Assembly (NCBI GenBank): GCA_033063855.1
Contig: CP093829.1
Location: 2,738,243-2,802,242 of the forward strand
DNA from: Smittia aterrima
Lineage: Eukaryota; Arthropoda; Insecta; Diptera; Chironomidae
Reading direction: 5' to 3'
Length of the DNA stretch: 64,000 nt
Below, piece by piece: positions 35,402-48,500 of the stretch (the first letter of the stretch is position 1; the number at the start of each line of letters is the position of its first letter). A program made the translations under genes and the position numbers. Below the pieces are notes generated by a model. That model ran no database searches, was not told where the DNA came from, and saw only the letters and a list, made by a program, of their open reading frames with translations.

Positions 35402-37080
35402 TTAAAGTTTTCTTAAGTCGAGAACAAAGACTGAACCATCCGAAGCGCTCGCGCCAACTTTGTAGCCCTTGGAATTCCAACAGACTTCGAAAATTCCGCC
35501 AGTCCCACGATAGCTATGCACCAACTGTCCGCTCTGGGTGCTCCAGATGTGAACACATTTGTCGAAACTTCCCGAGGCAAGGAACTTCCCGTCGGGACTG
35601 AAAGCAACTGAATAAACAGGTTCTGTATGCTTCGTCAATGTGTGAATTGATGTTCCGCGCTCAACATCCCACAAACGAACTGTTGAATCAAAGCTCGCAC
35701 TAGCTAAGATCAGATTCATGTTAGGATTGGCAGTTCCCGGTCCAGTTGGAGACCATTTGATTGTATAGATTTCCTTTGAGTGAGCTTGGAGATCGTGAAC
35801 GAAAGTATCGTAGGTCATGGACCAGATTTTAAGTGTCATATCATCTGAGCAGGAAGCGAGGAGTTGTCCTTGTGGATCCCATTTGATGGCGTTAACTTCG
35901 TTCTAAAATAAATCGACAATGAAATAAATGATAAAACTTTTTTCTATGCTGAAGAGCTTACCAAATGACCAATGAAAGTTTTCACTGGTTTGTCATATCC
36001 GAGTTTGCAAACGTGGATTTGTTGATCGGTACTGCAACTAGCGAATGAAGTGTTTGTCTGCCAATCGACATCGAGGGCAGGAGCATTGTGGAATGAAAAT
36101 TGTTGTGTGGACTCGCCTGACAGTGCGTTCCAAATAATTGTGGTTTTGTCAACTCCTGCAGACAAAATGTAGTTTCCCCTCTTGTTCCACTTGAGTGCAA
36201 AGATTGGACCTTTGTGCTGTCCAAGAGTGTTTGCTAAGCGACCTTCAGTGGTCCAGATGCGAGCATAACCATCATACGAACCAGTCGCAAGGAACGTTCC
36301 ATCGCAGTTCCAATCGAGTGACGTAACGTCTTTGTTTGATGGAACTTCGGCGCCTCCTTTGTTAATGCAATGACGAAGGACGAGTTGTTGACTGCTCAGC
36401 GCAGTGTCAGACATATCCCAGATTCTAGCTGTGCTATCGCCGGATCCACTTGCAAGAAGATCACGCATTGGATTCCACGCACAAATGAACACTTCACTTT
36501 CGTGTCCTCTCAGGATTGTTGCCTTGTTTTGCTGAATTTCGACGAAGTTATCCGCGTCCTCGTCTTTGTTGGCTCCTTCAGTCTTTTCAGTTCCACCCGC
36601 TGCGTTTGTTGATTCCGTTGTTTGATCGCCGTTAGTGTCAGTCATCTCAGACATGGTCGCTTTTGATTTGTTCATCTGATTCTGACGGTTCGCAACAACT
36701 TCTGGCATGACGGCATCAATCAGGCTCAACTTTTCAACAATTTTTTGCTCGGTTCCTAAAATAATCGAAAAATGCGTTAGCAGCACTAAAGGATTAAGTT
36801 CAAAAGGTTCTTACCATCTTCTCCTACACTAATCTCTGCTTCGGTGTACTGGAGACCTTTCTGGATGATGGAAAGAAGAGCGGCGGGAGGAACCAAAGCT
36901 CCATTTATGTTGCTCTGGGAAATGTGTGACTCGATGCCGAACATATAAGCAGAATGCAAGAATCCTTAAAGAAAGAAAGCGTTAGCGATTCGACTTTTGT
37001 TACTTTTTTCACTTCAACTTACCAGATTCTTGTAAATATCGGTAAACAAGAAAATTCACCTCGTCCGAAGAGAAACTCAT
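35402..37080 (-). CDS. ebi: Ebi / TBL1XR1, F-box-like/WD40 corepressor subunit
   Basis: Exons are 37080-37023, 36964-36815, 36755-35962 and 35902-35402, giving 500 aa, close to the 514 of human TBL1XR1. It starts MSFSSDEVNFLVYRYLQESG. Residues about 4-36 are the LisH domain (FLVYRYLQESGF...AYMFGIES), and an F-box-like part follows. A low-complexity linker (TNGDQTTESTNAAGG) precedes seven to eight WD40 repeats from about residue 160, with clear signatures such as LASGSGDSTARIWD, LATGSYDGYARIW, LASASFDSTVRLWD and LASGSFDKCVHIW. The family joins the SMRTER/NCoR-HDAC3 corepressor and links it to ubiquitin-mediated exchange of coregulators. In flies Ebi acts in EGFR/Notch signalling. It is a nuclear protein. 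It is divergently placed with RpLP1, with 618 bp between the start codons. Confidence 0.95.
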
Positions 37081-37698
37081 GATTTTAGTATTTTCCGGCA
37101 CTCCGTTCGATTTTCTTAAGTTATAGACGATTCAGCGGCACACAATTAACAATCCTTCGACGTCGAGAGAATTGTAAACGTCTTAATGCAGTCAATAAAT
37201 TAATTTTATTGAAAAGAAACGCGAACCTTTTTAACAATTGTGAGTTTTTAATTTCATGGAAAACGTCTGAGTTTGTGTTCAGTAAAATTAAGCGAAGACA
37301 CTTTTGTCGAAAGCAAAGACACAATTCTTTCTTTTGCTTTCAAGGCTCAAAACTTCAAGTGCGTAAAATTGAATTTAATTAAATTTGATGGGATAAAAAC
37401 ATTCCAGCAAGTTGATTTATTGTGAAATTGTTGCATAAAGTTATCACCGATCGATTGTCAATCAAGGGAATGAAGAATCTTTTTAATTAATTGAAAAATT
37501 TCAATTTTAGTTTATTCCCTTGCTTGACATGAGGTTATAATTTGTACAATAATGCTTTTGACTTATTTCTTGAACTAATTGAAATTCTCTTCTCTTCCTC
37601 TTTTAGACGATATCAATCGCATTTTGTGCTTGTTCTCAAACATTTGAGTTAAAGACTCCAGTCGACTTGCACACTTAAAAACCCATTTAATCGAAATA
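37081..37698. promoter_or_regulatory. Divergent promoter region between ebi and RpLP1
   Basis: These 618 bp separate two head-to-head start codons. A pyrimidine run (37585-37603, ending CTCTTTTAG) could be the 5'-TOP start of the RpLP1 mRNA or a 5' UTR splice acceptor. The sequence alone does not decide. Confidence 0.45.
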
Positions 37699-38159
37699 AT
37701 GGCATTGTCAAACGCTGAATTGGCTTGCGTCTACGCCGCTCTCATCTTGGTTGATGATGAAGTCGCCATCACCGTAAGTTAATCATCGTGTTGCTTCTTG
37801 AAGCTTGTACTGATCTTATTTCTTTTCTAGGGTGAAAAACTCGCCACTCTTTTGAAGGCTGCCAACGTTGATGTTGAGCCATACTGGCCAAGCCTCTTCG
37901 CCAAGGCCTTGGAAGGTGTTGATGTCAAGAACTTGATCTCCAACATTGGATCAGGAGTTGGAGCTGCCCCAGCTGGAGGCGCTGCCCCTGCTGCTGCCGG
38001 TAAGATCTTTGAAATTATTCTTCTCTTATCAACAATTTACTAAATCTCTTTTCATTTGCAGAAGCCGCTGCACCAGCTGGCAAGGCTGAGGCCAAGAAGA
38101 AGGAAGAGTCTGAGGAGGAAGGTTCCGACGACGACATGGGCTTCGGTCTCTTCGATTAA
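37699..38159 (+). CDS. RpLP1: 60S acidic ribosomal protein P1
   Basis: Exons are 37699-37773, 37831-37999 and 38062-38159, giving 113 aa, the normal P1 length. The N-terminal helices (MALSNAELACVYAALILVDD) form the P1/P2 dimerisation domain. An Ala/Gly/Pro hinge (GAAPAGGAAPAAA) and an acidic tail ending DDDMGFGLFD follow. That tail is the conserved P-stalk sequence that recruits elongation factors to the large ribosomal subunit. Convergent NDUFA13 lies downstream with 168 bp between the stop codons. AATAAA signals occur at 38187 and 38214. Confidence 0.98.
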
Positions 38160-38180
38160 GCTCCAAAATATTTCATCTCA

Positions 38181-38200
38181 GTACAAAATAAAATTTGTAC
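38181..38200 (+). terminator. Hairpin enclosing the RpLP1 poly(A) signal
   Basis: GTACAAA-ATAAAA-TTTGTAC is a 7-bp perfect stem with the AATAAA overlapping the 5' stem edge and loop. A second AATAAA follows at 38214-38219. Confidence 0.4.
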
Positions 38201-38327
38201 TAAGAACCTTTGAAATAAAATGAAAAATTCCATCAAAAACTATTTGTTTTTCCACTGGCAAAGCCATTTATTTTCACTAAACTCCTCGGAGCTTTTTAAT
38301 TACAGAACAAATGAAAAACTCTGGATT

Positions 38328-38845
38328 TTAATTCCACAAATGGAAGTGAGCGCGATTAGCCATAGTTTTGTATGTGGCGTGAGCGCACAAATCATTCCAG
38401 TGAGGGTCATGCAAAGTGTCCTTTGGGAAAGATTTGAAGACAGGTTCGCCATACCAAGTTCCAACAACCCATCCAGGGACATTCTTCATCAGTTTTGCTT
38501 CCTCGTCCCGATTTCGTCTCATTTGTTTTAAGAACTCACGGTCGCGTTCAGCAAACAATACAGGATACAAGGCAAATCTTCCTGATCTCATCTCGACGGT
38601 TTCTCGCTCAACTTCTTTGTAATTCAACCAGTAAAGATATGTGGCTCCGACGGTGATCCCTAAAAAAGATAAAAACATCAACAATTTTAGAGAAAGAAAA
38701 TTCTGATAAGTGAAATCAAAAAATATTTACCGACATAGCCGATGATCATCTGGTAGCCACTGAAATATTTACGAGCAGGGATGCGCTTGAAGTCAATCTT
38801 TTGGTAACCGCCGGGAGGCGGCAGATCCTGTGTCTTCGTTGCCAT
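38328..38845 (-). CDS. NDUFA13: NADH dehydrogenase (ubiquinone) 1 alpha subunit 13 (GRIM-19/B16.6)
   Basis: Exons are 38845-38731 and 38659-38328, giving 148 aa (human 144). The N-terminus MATKTQDLPPPGGYQKIDFK, the single membrane helix (about residues 31-52, GYQMIIGYVG then ITVGATYLYW) and the matrix part with FALYPVLFAERDREFLKQMRRNRDEE and NVPGWVVGTWYGEPVF are diagnostic. It is an accessory subunit of mitochondrial complex I in the inner membrane; in mammals it is also known as GRIM-19, a cell-death and STAT3 partner. It is convergent with RpLP1, and its own AATAAA (38267-38272) lies about 50 bp from the second RpLP1 signal. It is head-to-head with drongo. Confidence 0.96.
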
Positions 38846-39576
38846 CTTCGGAAAACACTGAGATGAAAATTCTTGTATAATCAGATGTAGTTGCTTTCCC
38901 CGCGACGTTCGTAGTTTCGCGAGGGGACGATTTGAAATTAACGATTTTGATTAACTTTTTTAATTAAGTAATTCTGTGAGATTAATTATTGGCAGCCACT
39001 TACAAAGATTATGAAGAGTTCAGTTTATGTAAGTTAATAAGAATTTATGAATTTTGTTTCTAAATTATCAGTTTTATTGCAGATTTAAATGTCGACAGTC
39101 GTTTGGACAGTCAGACAAAGAATTTCATATAAAATTCACAAGTTAGTCGGTTTCCAACCTTTAATTTAGTTATTCTTGGCTCGATCAGTAGCAGCGAAGA
39201 AATAATATTTTGCGATCGAGTTAGAGGATCGTTTCGTTTCTAAATTTCTAGTGTTTGTCTGACAATCAGGACAATCAGAAAATTCACTATTTTAAATTGT
39301 TTGTGAAAGAAAAGAGCGAGGAATTAGGCAAAATAAAAAAAAATCATTAAAAGAAAGGAAAAAATATCGAATTTCTTGGAAAAGAGCTGAAAGTGATTTA
39401 GTAAAATTAAGTGGAGCCTTAATCGATCAATCGAAATTCCGAAAGTTTGACGCCATCAGCGATAAGAAGAAATCAGCTGGCGAGCTCATTAAGAAGAAGT
39501 TGAAGTTGTTAGTGAGAAATTCTTTTTTTTTTCGGTGATTCATTCAAAGAGACATAAAAAATATTAAGCAAATAAA
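38846..39576. promoter_or_regulatory. Divergent promoter region between NDUFA13 and drongo
   Basis: Some 731 bp lie between the two start codons. The right part is probably a long drongo 5' UTR. No TATA box was recognised on either side. Confidence 0.4.
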
Positions 39577-42500
39577 ATGATGAAGCCAAAAGTAGACAAT
39601 GACAATAAAATGCTGAAGAGTCTGCGGGAAGTTGTGGCTTCAGGAGGAAATCGACAATGCTTTGACTGCGGCCAAAAGGGAGTAACATATGTCAACATGA
39701 CGACGGGAACCTTCGTTTGCACAACGTGCTCTGGAATTCTGTAAGTAGAAGATACTTGAAACTAATCCCAAGAGAACCACAATTCATTGCGATGATGGTG
39801 CATCGTCGTCGTCTCATCATTACATTCCATTTTCTGCCTAAATGAGCACAAAATAAATTGCGGCTGATGGACATTCGAGCCATCGGACTCGTTTCGTCTC
39901 ACTCTCACAAAGCTTTAAATTGAAAATTACTTTCAATTCATGACACGATAAATTAGGTTGTTGTCACATAATGATGCTATTAATAGCTCTGAGGATAAAC
40001 AGTCAAGATTCGAGACGCTGTGCAAGTTGAATTACAAAGCTTTACCTTACAAACTGATTAAGATGATGATGCAGTCTCCTTTCGAATCGTTACATATTTA
40101 AACTTTGTTGCAAAAACCTTCTACAGTGGAAGATGAGAAAACGTTTTCAAAGGTCAAGACTTGGAATTGCCTTGCCAACCTTCCGCTGCCAACAAATTCA
40201 AGTGAGTCACGCGTTCCGGTTTGACTCTTGCGTTATCAGCTGTTAAAACAGTCTCGCGTCACGAGAAAATGAAAACATATTTTTGATGAACTCAGAATTT
40301 CATGAGAAAAAAAAATCAAAATATTTTGTTATCGGTCAAACTCCGCGTAACAATTTTGCGGGATTTTTGATGTCGCATCGCATTTCGAATGAAACGTAGA
40401 CGATGATGACGATGTTTACGATTTAAACTCAACTCTCGCAAAATTAATTCTTTATTGAGCTATCGAAATTCCATTCAGTGAACTCAATTGCTTAATTGCT
40501 TATTAAGTTGATGGTCTTGCATGCAATACGCGCCATTAAATGCTTTGTTGTTTATCAAGCAACTAGCTTCGAAGTTCATCGGACTACGCCCCGAAAACTG
40601 AAACCACACACGCACAAAACGGAAACCAAAGACTTCGTTGTTTCGTGCATATCCACTTCTCGTTTGTTGTTGCAATGAATCTTTTTGAAAAAGAAAAAAA
40701 AAGCAAATCTTCCACGAAAAGTTTATGACGTTAGACAAATGCTAAAGGCTCGCAGAGCGAATCGAATGGGATTTCATTTTGCTAAGACGTAAATGATGTG
40801 AAGGAGGAATTTTGCATGGACAGTGTTCTTTTGTGTTGTTGCTTTTCTCACCTTCGTCTGATCTTTATGGCAGCCAATAAGGCAATAAGGAATGTAAATC
40901 GCTCTGCTGCAGAGTTTCTGTCTGTGAAGGTGACGTCATGGACAGTAGAGCGACGACAAAATGTTCTATCGCAAGAGTCTTGTACTCAACTTCCTTATTT
41001 AATATTTTATAAATTTCCCGCTTCATGAAACGACGCAACCACAAGTCTCAGTTAAGCTTTGTTTATTGTTGTTGTTATTTGCTGAGTCGTTAAGTCAAGT
41101 GACTGCTCGTAAATTCAAGCTTCAATGTGACGATGAAGAAGTGAACGGTTCTCGTTTATGCAAAGAGCGAGAGCCGCCGGAAGTTACGCAACTTTAATCT
41201 AGAGATGCTTTACTTTAATGTTCTTTGACCTAAATAAGATGAAAGAACGAAAAACTCTTCTGTACTTTAAAACGAGATGCAAAATGTTGTGCAATTAGAA
41301 ACAGAAAAGGCTCGAGCAAACTTGAGAGAAGAAAGTTTTCGCTTTTCAATTTTCAATTTCGTTTTGTTGGTACTGCTGCGAATGGTATTAGAGTTGAGTG
41401 CAACAAAAAGAGCGGCGCACGAAACCGAAAAAGAAAGCAAAAGAAATTGGAAAGTGCCCGACTCGATCACAATCTCGTGGTGCTGGTTTTTTTCTTCTAT
41501 CGAACTTCTCGAGAAGACTAAGATGAATAATCACTCCTGAGATCATCAGACGTTCATGTAGATTTCAACAAATTGCCGACTTTTACATGATTTCTTGTTT
41601 GTTCGACCAGCAACGTGTAATTCCGGTTTGTCTAGAGTGTGATCCGTCTACTTCGTGATCCATCTCAATTAGCAGTTGTGCTGAGGACACTGTTAGAATA
41701 ATTAACGGGAAAAAGGTTAAGTCACGGAACTTGAACTTGGAAACGAGCAAGTTTGTCGAGTAATCGTTGTTGAATTGAGAACGATCGCAATTGGTGTCAT
41801 CATGCGCCATCATCTGAAAAGAAAAATAAAAACTTTCAACATCACCGCCGATGTTAACGTAAAAGAAACTTTTAGAATCGCTTGTTCAAGTCATTTAGGT
41901 GCGGTTGCTTTGGAGTTGTCTTTGTTGTAGTCTAGCAAATTGTTTCGAGAAGAATAAGAAACAGTCATCGTCGTCGCGACAGGCTGAGAATAACAATAAA
42001 GTCATTGAAATTTAGAAAAGAGCGATGAGAGTTTGTCAATGAATTTGTTTTGTGTAACCAACCATTCACATCGACCATGCTCAAATGCAATTGCACTGTA
42101 TGACAACAATGACGTTGATTCAGACATTTCTCTGATTTCTGGCTCACGGTTACGAATTAATTTGATCAGGTCGTGTTGTGGCGACACCGCCGATGGATGT
42201 CACAATGATCCCTACAATTAGCTGTCATTCTGTGCAATTTTCCATCCGATTGTGTTGAGCGCTTTTCAGTTGTCGATTGTTTTGAGTTGTTCAACCTCGC
42301 ATGGCATGAGATAATTTTCTGTGGTTTAGGTTGGGAAAACGCGTGTGGATGTCGCGACGACTAACACGACATGGAATTAGAATTGTTACGATTATCGTGT
42401 TACTTAAAAAAAATTCGTTTTGGGGTCAACTGGAGAATGGGCAATGTCTGTTCATTCATTCGTCAGCGGGAACTTTTTTTTCTTCTTTTCAACAAGCAAA

Positions 42501-45500
42501 AACGATGACAAAGTATCGGAATTTCCTGAAAAGCGAGGCATTTATTTAAGAGTTTGAATTGCAATTTTTCAGTTTCGCAAATTTATTGCAGTAAACATTT
42601 TTATTTCCCGCGCTGTCCATTGCCATGTGGTTTTATCGCTTTCAATTTCCTCACTCGCTCAGTGATGGAGTCGAAGGGCAGATGGTCTTTGGCTGAGGTT
42701 ACCGATTGACGAGGAGAACGTTTCGCTGCATTGCGCTCGAGAGAAACTTTGCATTTTATTTTATCGAAAACATTCAATCGCACACATGATGCAAAAACTG
42801 ACAGAAAATGCGGAACTCGCTGCTTATTCGTCTGAAAGAGAATTACGATGATCGCTTTCTGATAAATCAACTGCAGATGGTAGGCAGCTATAATCCGTTG
42901 AATTGTGGCGAAAGCTTTTGTGACGAGACGCAGAAGGATTGCAAATTTCATTCCCCAACTCCGCTAGATTGCTCGTAAATTCAGTGGTCAACGTACTTGA
43001 CGCGTCCGATGCAGTTAATTTCATTTTCATTGTTTTCTGTTTTTATTCTGATGATGTTCATTCGAATTTTACTTTTTTCCGAACACCGAAATTGACTCGC
43101 AAATTTTCACTGACAAAAACTGCTCAATTGTGCCTTGTTAAGAGTAAATGCGAACAGTTTCTGATGACAGCGACGAGGAGAAATAAAATACAACTAAAAA
43201 TCGAATTTAATATTCACCAAACGGTACAATTAAGTATGCAAATTGAATTAAGCTCAACGGCAATATCGAACGAGTGACTCGATACTCAACGCTTCACGTT
43301 CATCCCACATGCACATAAATCTGATTTATTTTCGGGCAAAGCTTTCTCTTCAAACAACTTAAAGAGCAAACCGTTTCGACATCTCGAGAAGAACGAGGCG
43401 ATCCGTCATGAATCATCAAGATATTTGCTATCGAGAAGAAGATAATCCAATTAGAATAAATTCAACTCTTTTTCTTCTTACAAAGCCGCTAATTGATGAT
43501 GATGAAACCTTTTTTTTTTTTGCTTCTGAAAGCCACTCGCTCGCAATTCTCAAAAGATTGAAATAAAAAAAATATTTTCATTCGGCGTCTAACCGAAACA
43601 CTCAAAGGTCAATCGTGGGCATTAAATTTCAATCTAATTTCTCGCTTATCACTCGAGGCGTGTCTGTCTTGTTATGACTTTGAAGTATTATCAGACAGAA
43701 CACAAATCGTTATCGCTCTTTGCGAATCCTACACAATGAAAAGCAAGGCGATTTGCGATCAATAGGATCAATAGGTCAATGCATTTTTTTTTTGTTGAAT
43801 CGACGTAATCGTCGATTTCTTGTCAATAAATTTCCGCAGTGCTTATGTCAGGGAAACGTGAGCCTCTTCCCCGAAAAATACGAGTCTATCCTCTCGAGAA
43901 CTGCAAATTATTTGAGTTTAGAGCAGTTTTTATTTGCAGACAAAGCTAAATCGCTTGATATTTCACGACAAAAAAAAAACTCTTTTGTGTCATTGCGAGG
44001 GCTTTTAAATTTATCGTCAACTTGGGAAAGGTCAACAGACTCGAAAATTATTTTCTCTCTCCAGTTGAGTTATGAAATGCAATTGTAAAAAGAGCAATTT
44101 AAAAGGCGAAATTAAACGTCGTGGAAGTTTTTCGTCAGTGATGTTGAAAAAGCTTATTTTGTGATTATATTTAAATTGTTCATGTTGAAGAGCTTCAGAT
44201 TTTAAGAGCTCTTGTTGAACTTTTCTCTGAAGTTTTTAATTTAAATTCACTATAGGAAGTCCCTTCATTTACCTTTTCATTTCCATCCATGAAAGACTTC
44301 GTTGTGAGCTTCATGTGTTGGCGTATCGCTCTGTCTCTTGTTCACTAATAAGAAATTTCTCATAACTCATGAACTAATTTTAAACTCAAAGAACAAAAAC
44401 CGAACTAACAATGAAAATATTTTCTGGCTTCAGAGAGAGAGAAAGAATTAAAAAAAAGTGTTGAAGCATGGAGAACTATTCATTATGAATGCAACATGAA
44501 AAGTTGGGTGAATGCATCAGCTCTCGTGCCGTCTGAAAGAGGAAATTCATAAATGAGACACCGAGGAACAAGTTTCAGCTTGTTTTGCTGATGAAAACTG
44601 TCGACAATTGCCAAGTTAACAAGAATGGAAAAACGAAAGTGCTTTGGAGTTGGGCGAACTGGAAGAAACTAAATTTGCACGCTTGTTATTCGCTTTGCAC
44701 ATTGAAATTGCTAAATTGAAATTAATCGTCGCTCTTTCATGGCTTTCGTTAGCCGAATGTCGGCTCAGCTTCGCCTTTTTCCTTACAATTTACGCTTGGC
44801 ACTGCTTGGAACAGCTGAAATATTACTCGCTCTCCTTATCATTAACACCATCTGTCAGTTCGATTCGTTGTCAGGGAAATTTATTTGAAACACGTTCACC
44901 AGCTCCGGCTGTATCTTGAAATTTTCTTTATTCGTCCCACCCTCGACACGAGTCTTAGCAATCTTCTTAAATTCCCATTCTCGCTATCCAGGGCGGAGAT
45001 GAACAAATACATAATTTATCAACTTTGCCCAGACCACAAACCTCCAGACTTGCGGCAATAAAACTCAAGCGAGAATTTATTGCGTCATCAGACTTTGCTT
45101 TGTTCGAGTTAGCTTGTCGCACCCTCGCCAAGGAGGAAGAGTCGAGAAAGCTTGCTTTGTGACATAAATTCATGATATCAGCCGCAGCATTTGGCTGACA
45201 CAGTGTCACAACGATTTTCTCTTGCGTTTGCTATTGCTCCTATCAGATGTAAGTTTCCAACCGAAACTTTCAGTCTTATCCGATAAAGATTTGCCAAACA
45301 ATGCGAATCACTGTTTTGATGAGTCATTACGAGTTCATGGTCTGACGTGTGATGGCGATAAATTGACGCGAAAGCGGTATTTGCAATGGTAATTAACAAA
45401 ATGTGACAAAAGCACAATAGCTAAGCTCTAATCTTCTTCCCGCTAATCAACTTTGACTCTTGTTCCGCGTTTCGGTCTGAAATTTGCTAACCATTCTCAT

Positions 45501-48500
45501 GGACGATGGGACCCGTCGAGCTTGCTAATTGAATTTGAACACTTTTAACGTGAGCTTTTGTAAATATTATTTCAAGCAAACCTCAGAAGCGCTTGATTTT
45601 GAAGCGTCATGATAGCGCGACGATATTCTCTCAACCCTTTGTTTACTTTAATCCACGCAGGAAGCTCTCGACTTGATTAAAATGTTTCCACATTTGTTAG
45701 CCTTTCATCGGAAGGCGTTCAAACATTGATCGACGTAGAGTTTCAATCACTTTAGAATCCCGTGAATGGCGAAAGTTCCCGTGCTATCGCTCAACCATTG
45801 ATTCTCGTTATGTGTACCTCAACAATTAATGACTGTGAACAGTCCTGACTCGAATGTTAGAATCAAAAAGTCTCTCTAACTTGAAAGTAAAACAAGGAAG
45901 CTTCTCGTTATTTAACAAATAGAACGATTGAAAACAGGAAAAGGAAACTTGCGCAGACTGCTAACGACATATGTGATAACATTGTAAAACTGTTCGATAA
46001 CACATCATTTTCCAGCTGTTTGCACAAGAAAGCACTGTGAGCTAGTGAAATTGCACAAACAACTTCCAGATCAAGTGCTCATAGAATTAAAAAACTTTCT
46101 CCATTCCTTCTTTTGTGAAATAAAATTATTTTCACCATTAAAACTTTCCAGCTTTTTCTCATTTCGTCAATTGACTACGAGCAAAAGAGACGACGATGCT
46201 CATTTGCATTCATAATTATCAAAACACCCTTGAACGCAATACAAGGAAGCAAGAAACAACGCGGAAAATTATAATTTTAATCAGCGGGAAACTTCCTTTG
46301 CCTTCATCAGTCGAATCGTGAGAGCTCATTTGCAGTGAAAGGAGCAAAGCAATTAAAAGTTTGAAGTTAGCTTTAAAGTTTTCAACAAAATCCTGGATTG
46401 CATGCTCAAAATTTTCAGAGTTGACAAGTTTTGATCGATTCAAGTCTTTTAAATCTATTTACGTCTCACATCTTCGATACGTCGTAAATATCTCTCTTGG
46501 CTTCTCACCTCGAATCAATTTCTCTCACATCATCGACTTTGATTTTATGTTTCATGCTCCAATTGCTGTTGAACATTTTGGCTTTGCGGGGAAAACTTTA
46601 AATTACTGTGGCTTGCATTTATATTTGACACATTTCGTGTTGTTTAATGCATCAGAAGAAGATTGAGATGGCACCATCGATCTCTATGATTTATTCATGA
46701 GAAAAAGAACTTTACGAAACGTGAAATGATGAGACGCGATCAGCCATGAATTTTATTTACAAGCTTACATCTTTAGTCAACCTTGTCGCTTATGCTTTTC
46801 TCGAATTCTCGGATATTAAATAAAAACGTTTTGAGAATCCGTTCCGCATTTACAAAAGTATCTGCGCTCATCTTACAAATAGAAAATGAAATCTGTTCCC
46901 TCTGATCATAAAGCGACGTCACTCGCGTTTGTTTTAAAATCTAAATTTTGTTTACACTAAGCACATACTCCGCGGGATGTTGCAATATGGGCTTTGAATA
47001 TTGATTGGATTATTCGGAATTTAAATATTTACATTGTATAAGGTTAACAGATTATAAAATCTTATCGATACAATCAACAGTTCTCCACAGGAATTTGTAT
47101 TAAATGTCGCTCAAATGAAACAATGTTGAGATGAAAACAATTGTTCAGAGAGGTCTCGTTGCAATCGAACGTGCAGACAAATTGAGATCAACAACTTTTT
47201 GAGAAGAAGGCTCTTTTCGTTATTTATTTTTACAATTCACATCTCGTCTCGAAGTATTCTCAGAGTCGTAGTAACTTATTCAAATGACCTTGTAGAAGAC
47301 AAAGAAATTTTCAAGCGAAAAATCCCTTTTCAAACCGCAACAGACGTAAAACATTTGATTGATTGCCTTAAGCTTTCTTGTGGCGGGAAATATTCGATTC
47401 CCAGCGCGACATCCTGCTTTTCGCAAATACCGCGAATTGATGAACGCAAATTCCGACAGAGTGGCGACGTAAAAGCAAAAACCTGCAAGTTCAATGAATT
47501 GAAAACATTTTTCCGTTTTTCCAAAAATAAATACTCGCGCACTCTAATGTGCTTTTAATGTCTGCCGTTTGCCTCGTTTCGTCTGGAGTTAAACTTGAAA
47601 ACTTTTTTTCAAGCCGAAGAAAATTACAATTTTCGGGTCCGCTGTTATTTTGCACGCAGCGATTTATCTTTTGTTTGTGTTCGAGTGAGCATGAAAATTG
47701 CTTAATTCGAAAAGTTTTTTCCTCCGGCACATTGATCGCAGCTTGGAACGGTAAGAGCATGCAGCTGAAAAGAATCTAAGCGATTATCAACCATGATACT
47801 GAAACTGAATACAGAAGAACTTCCAGATGTGCTGCTTGAGATGGCTTGACGTTGCAGCTATAAAAGCACTGAAGCGTGAGAACATTTCCTCGATCGTGTT
47901 CTGTTTCCTTATCGATTTAAAGGCTTTTTATGGCGAGTGCAGCACGTGGCTCTCTTCTTCCTGAGTGTGTTGTAGGTTTGATGTCTCACCGCTTCCTGTT
48001 CTCAGGCTTTTGATTTCCACATCACATAAACAGAAAGTCGTAAATTCATTTCGCTTTCATTCAAAACAACAAAAGAGCAATTTTTTATTTATTTCCGGCA
48101 AGTGTGAAAGTGAGGAGCAGGTTTTCCATCAAAAATTTCCCGTCACTTCTTAGACGAAGCTTTCGGTCTTGAGTGGCACGTTCTCGTCACAATGCTTATT
48201 CTAGTTGACGGCCTAAGCCAACACAATGGGACGCATCAACCTTTTGTGACTCATCTGCTTCTATAAATAAAAGTTCTCGATTCGTGACGACAGATTATTC
48301 AAGGGAGGAAATTGTTGGGATTGGCAAGTTTCTGGCTTTTGTGTAAAACAGTCCACAAGGATTTTAAAAGCATTTTCCCATCATTTGCTTTGCCTATCAA
48401 CAATAATGAGAGCTTTAGCTTTCTTTCTAATCGTTGGAATTTCCTCAAACCAGCAAATTGTACAGAAAGGAATCAAGTTACTCTCTCGAGTTCACCAACT

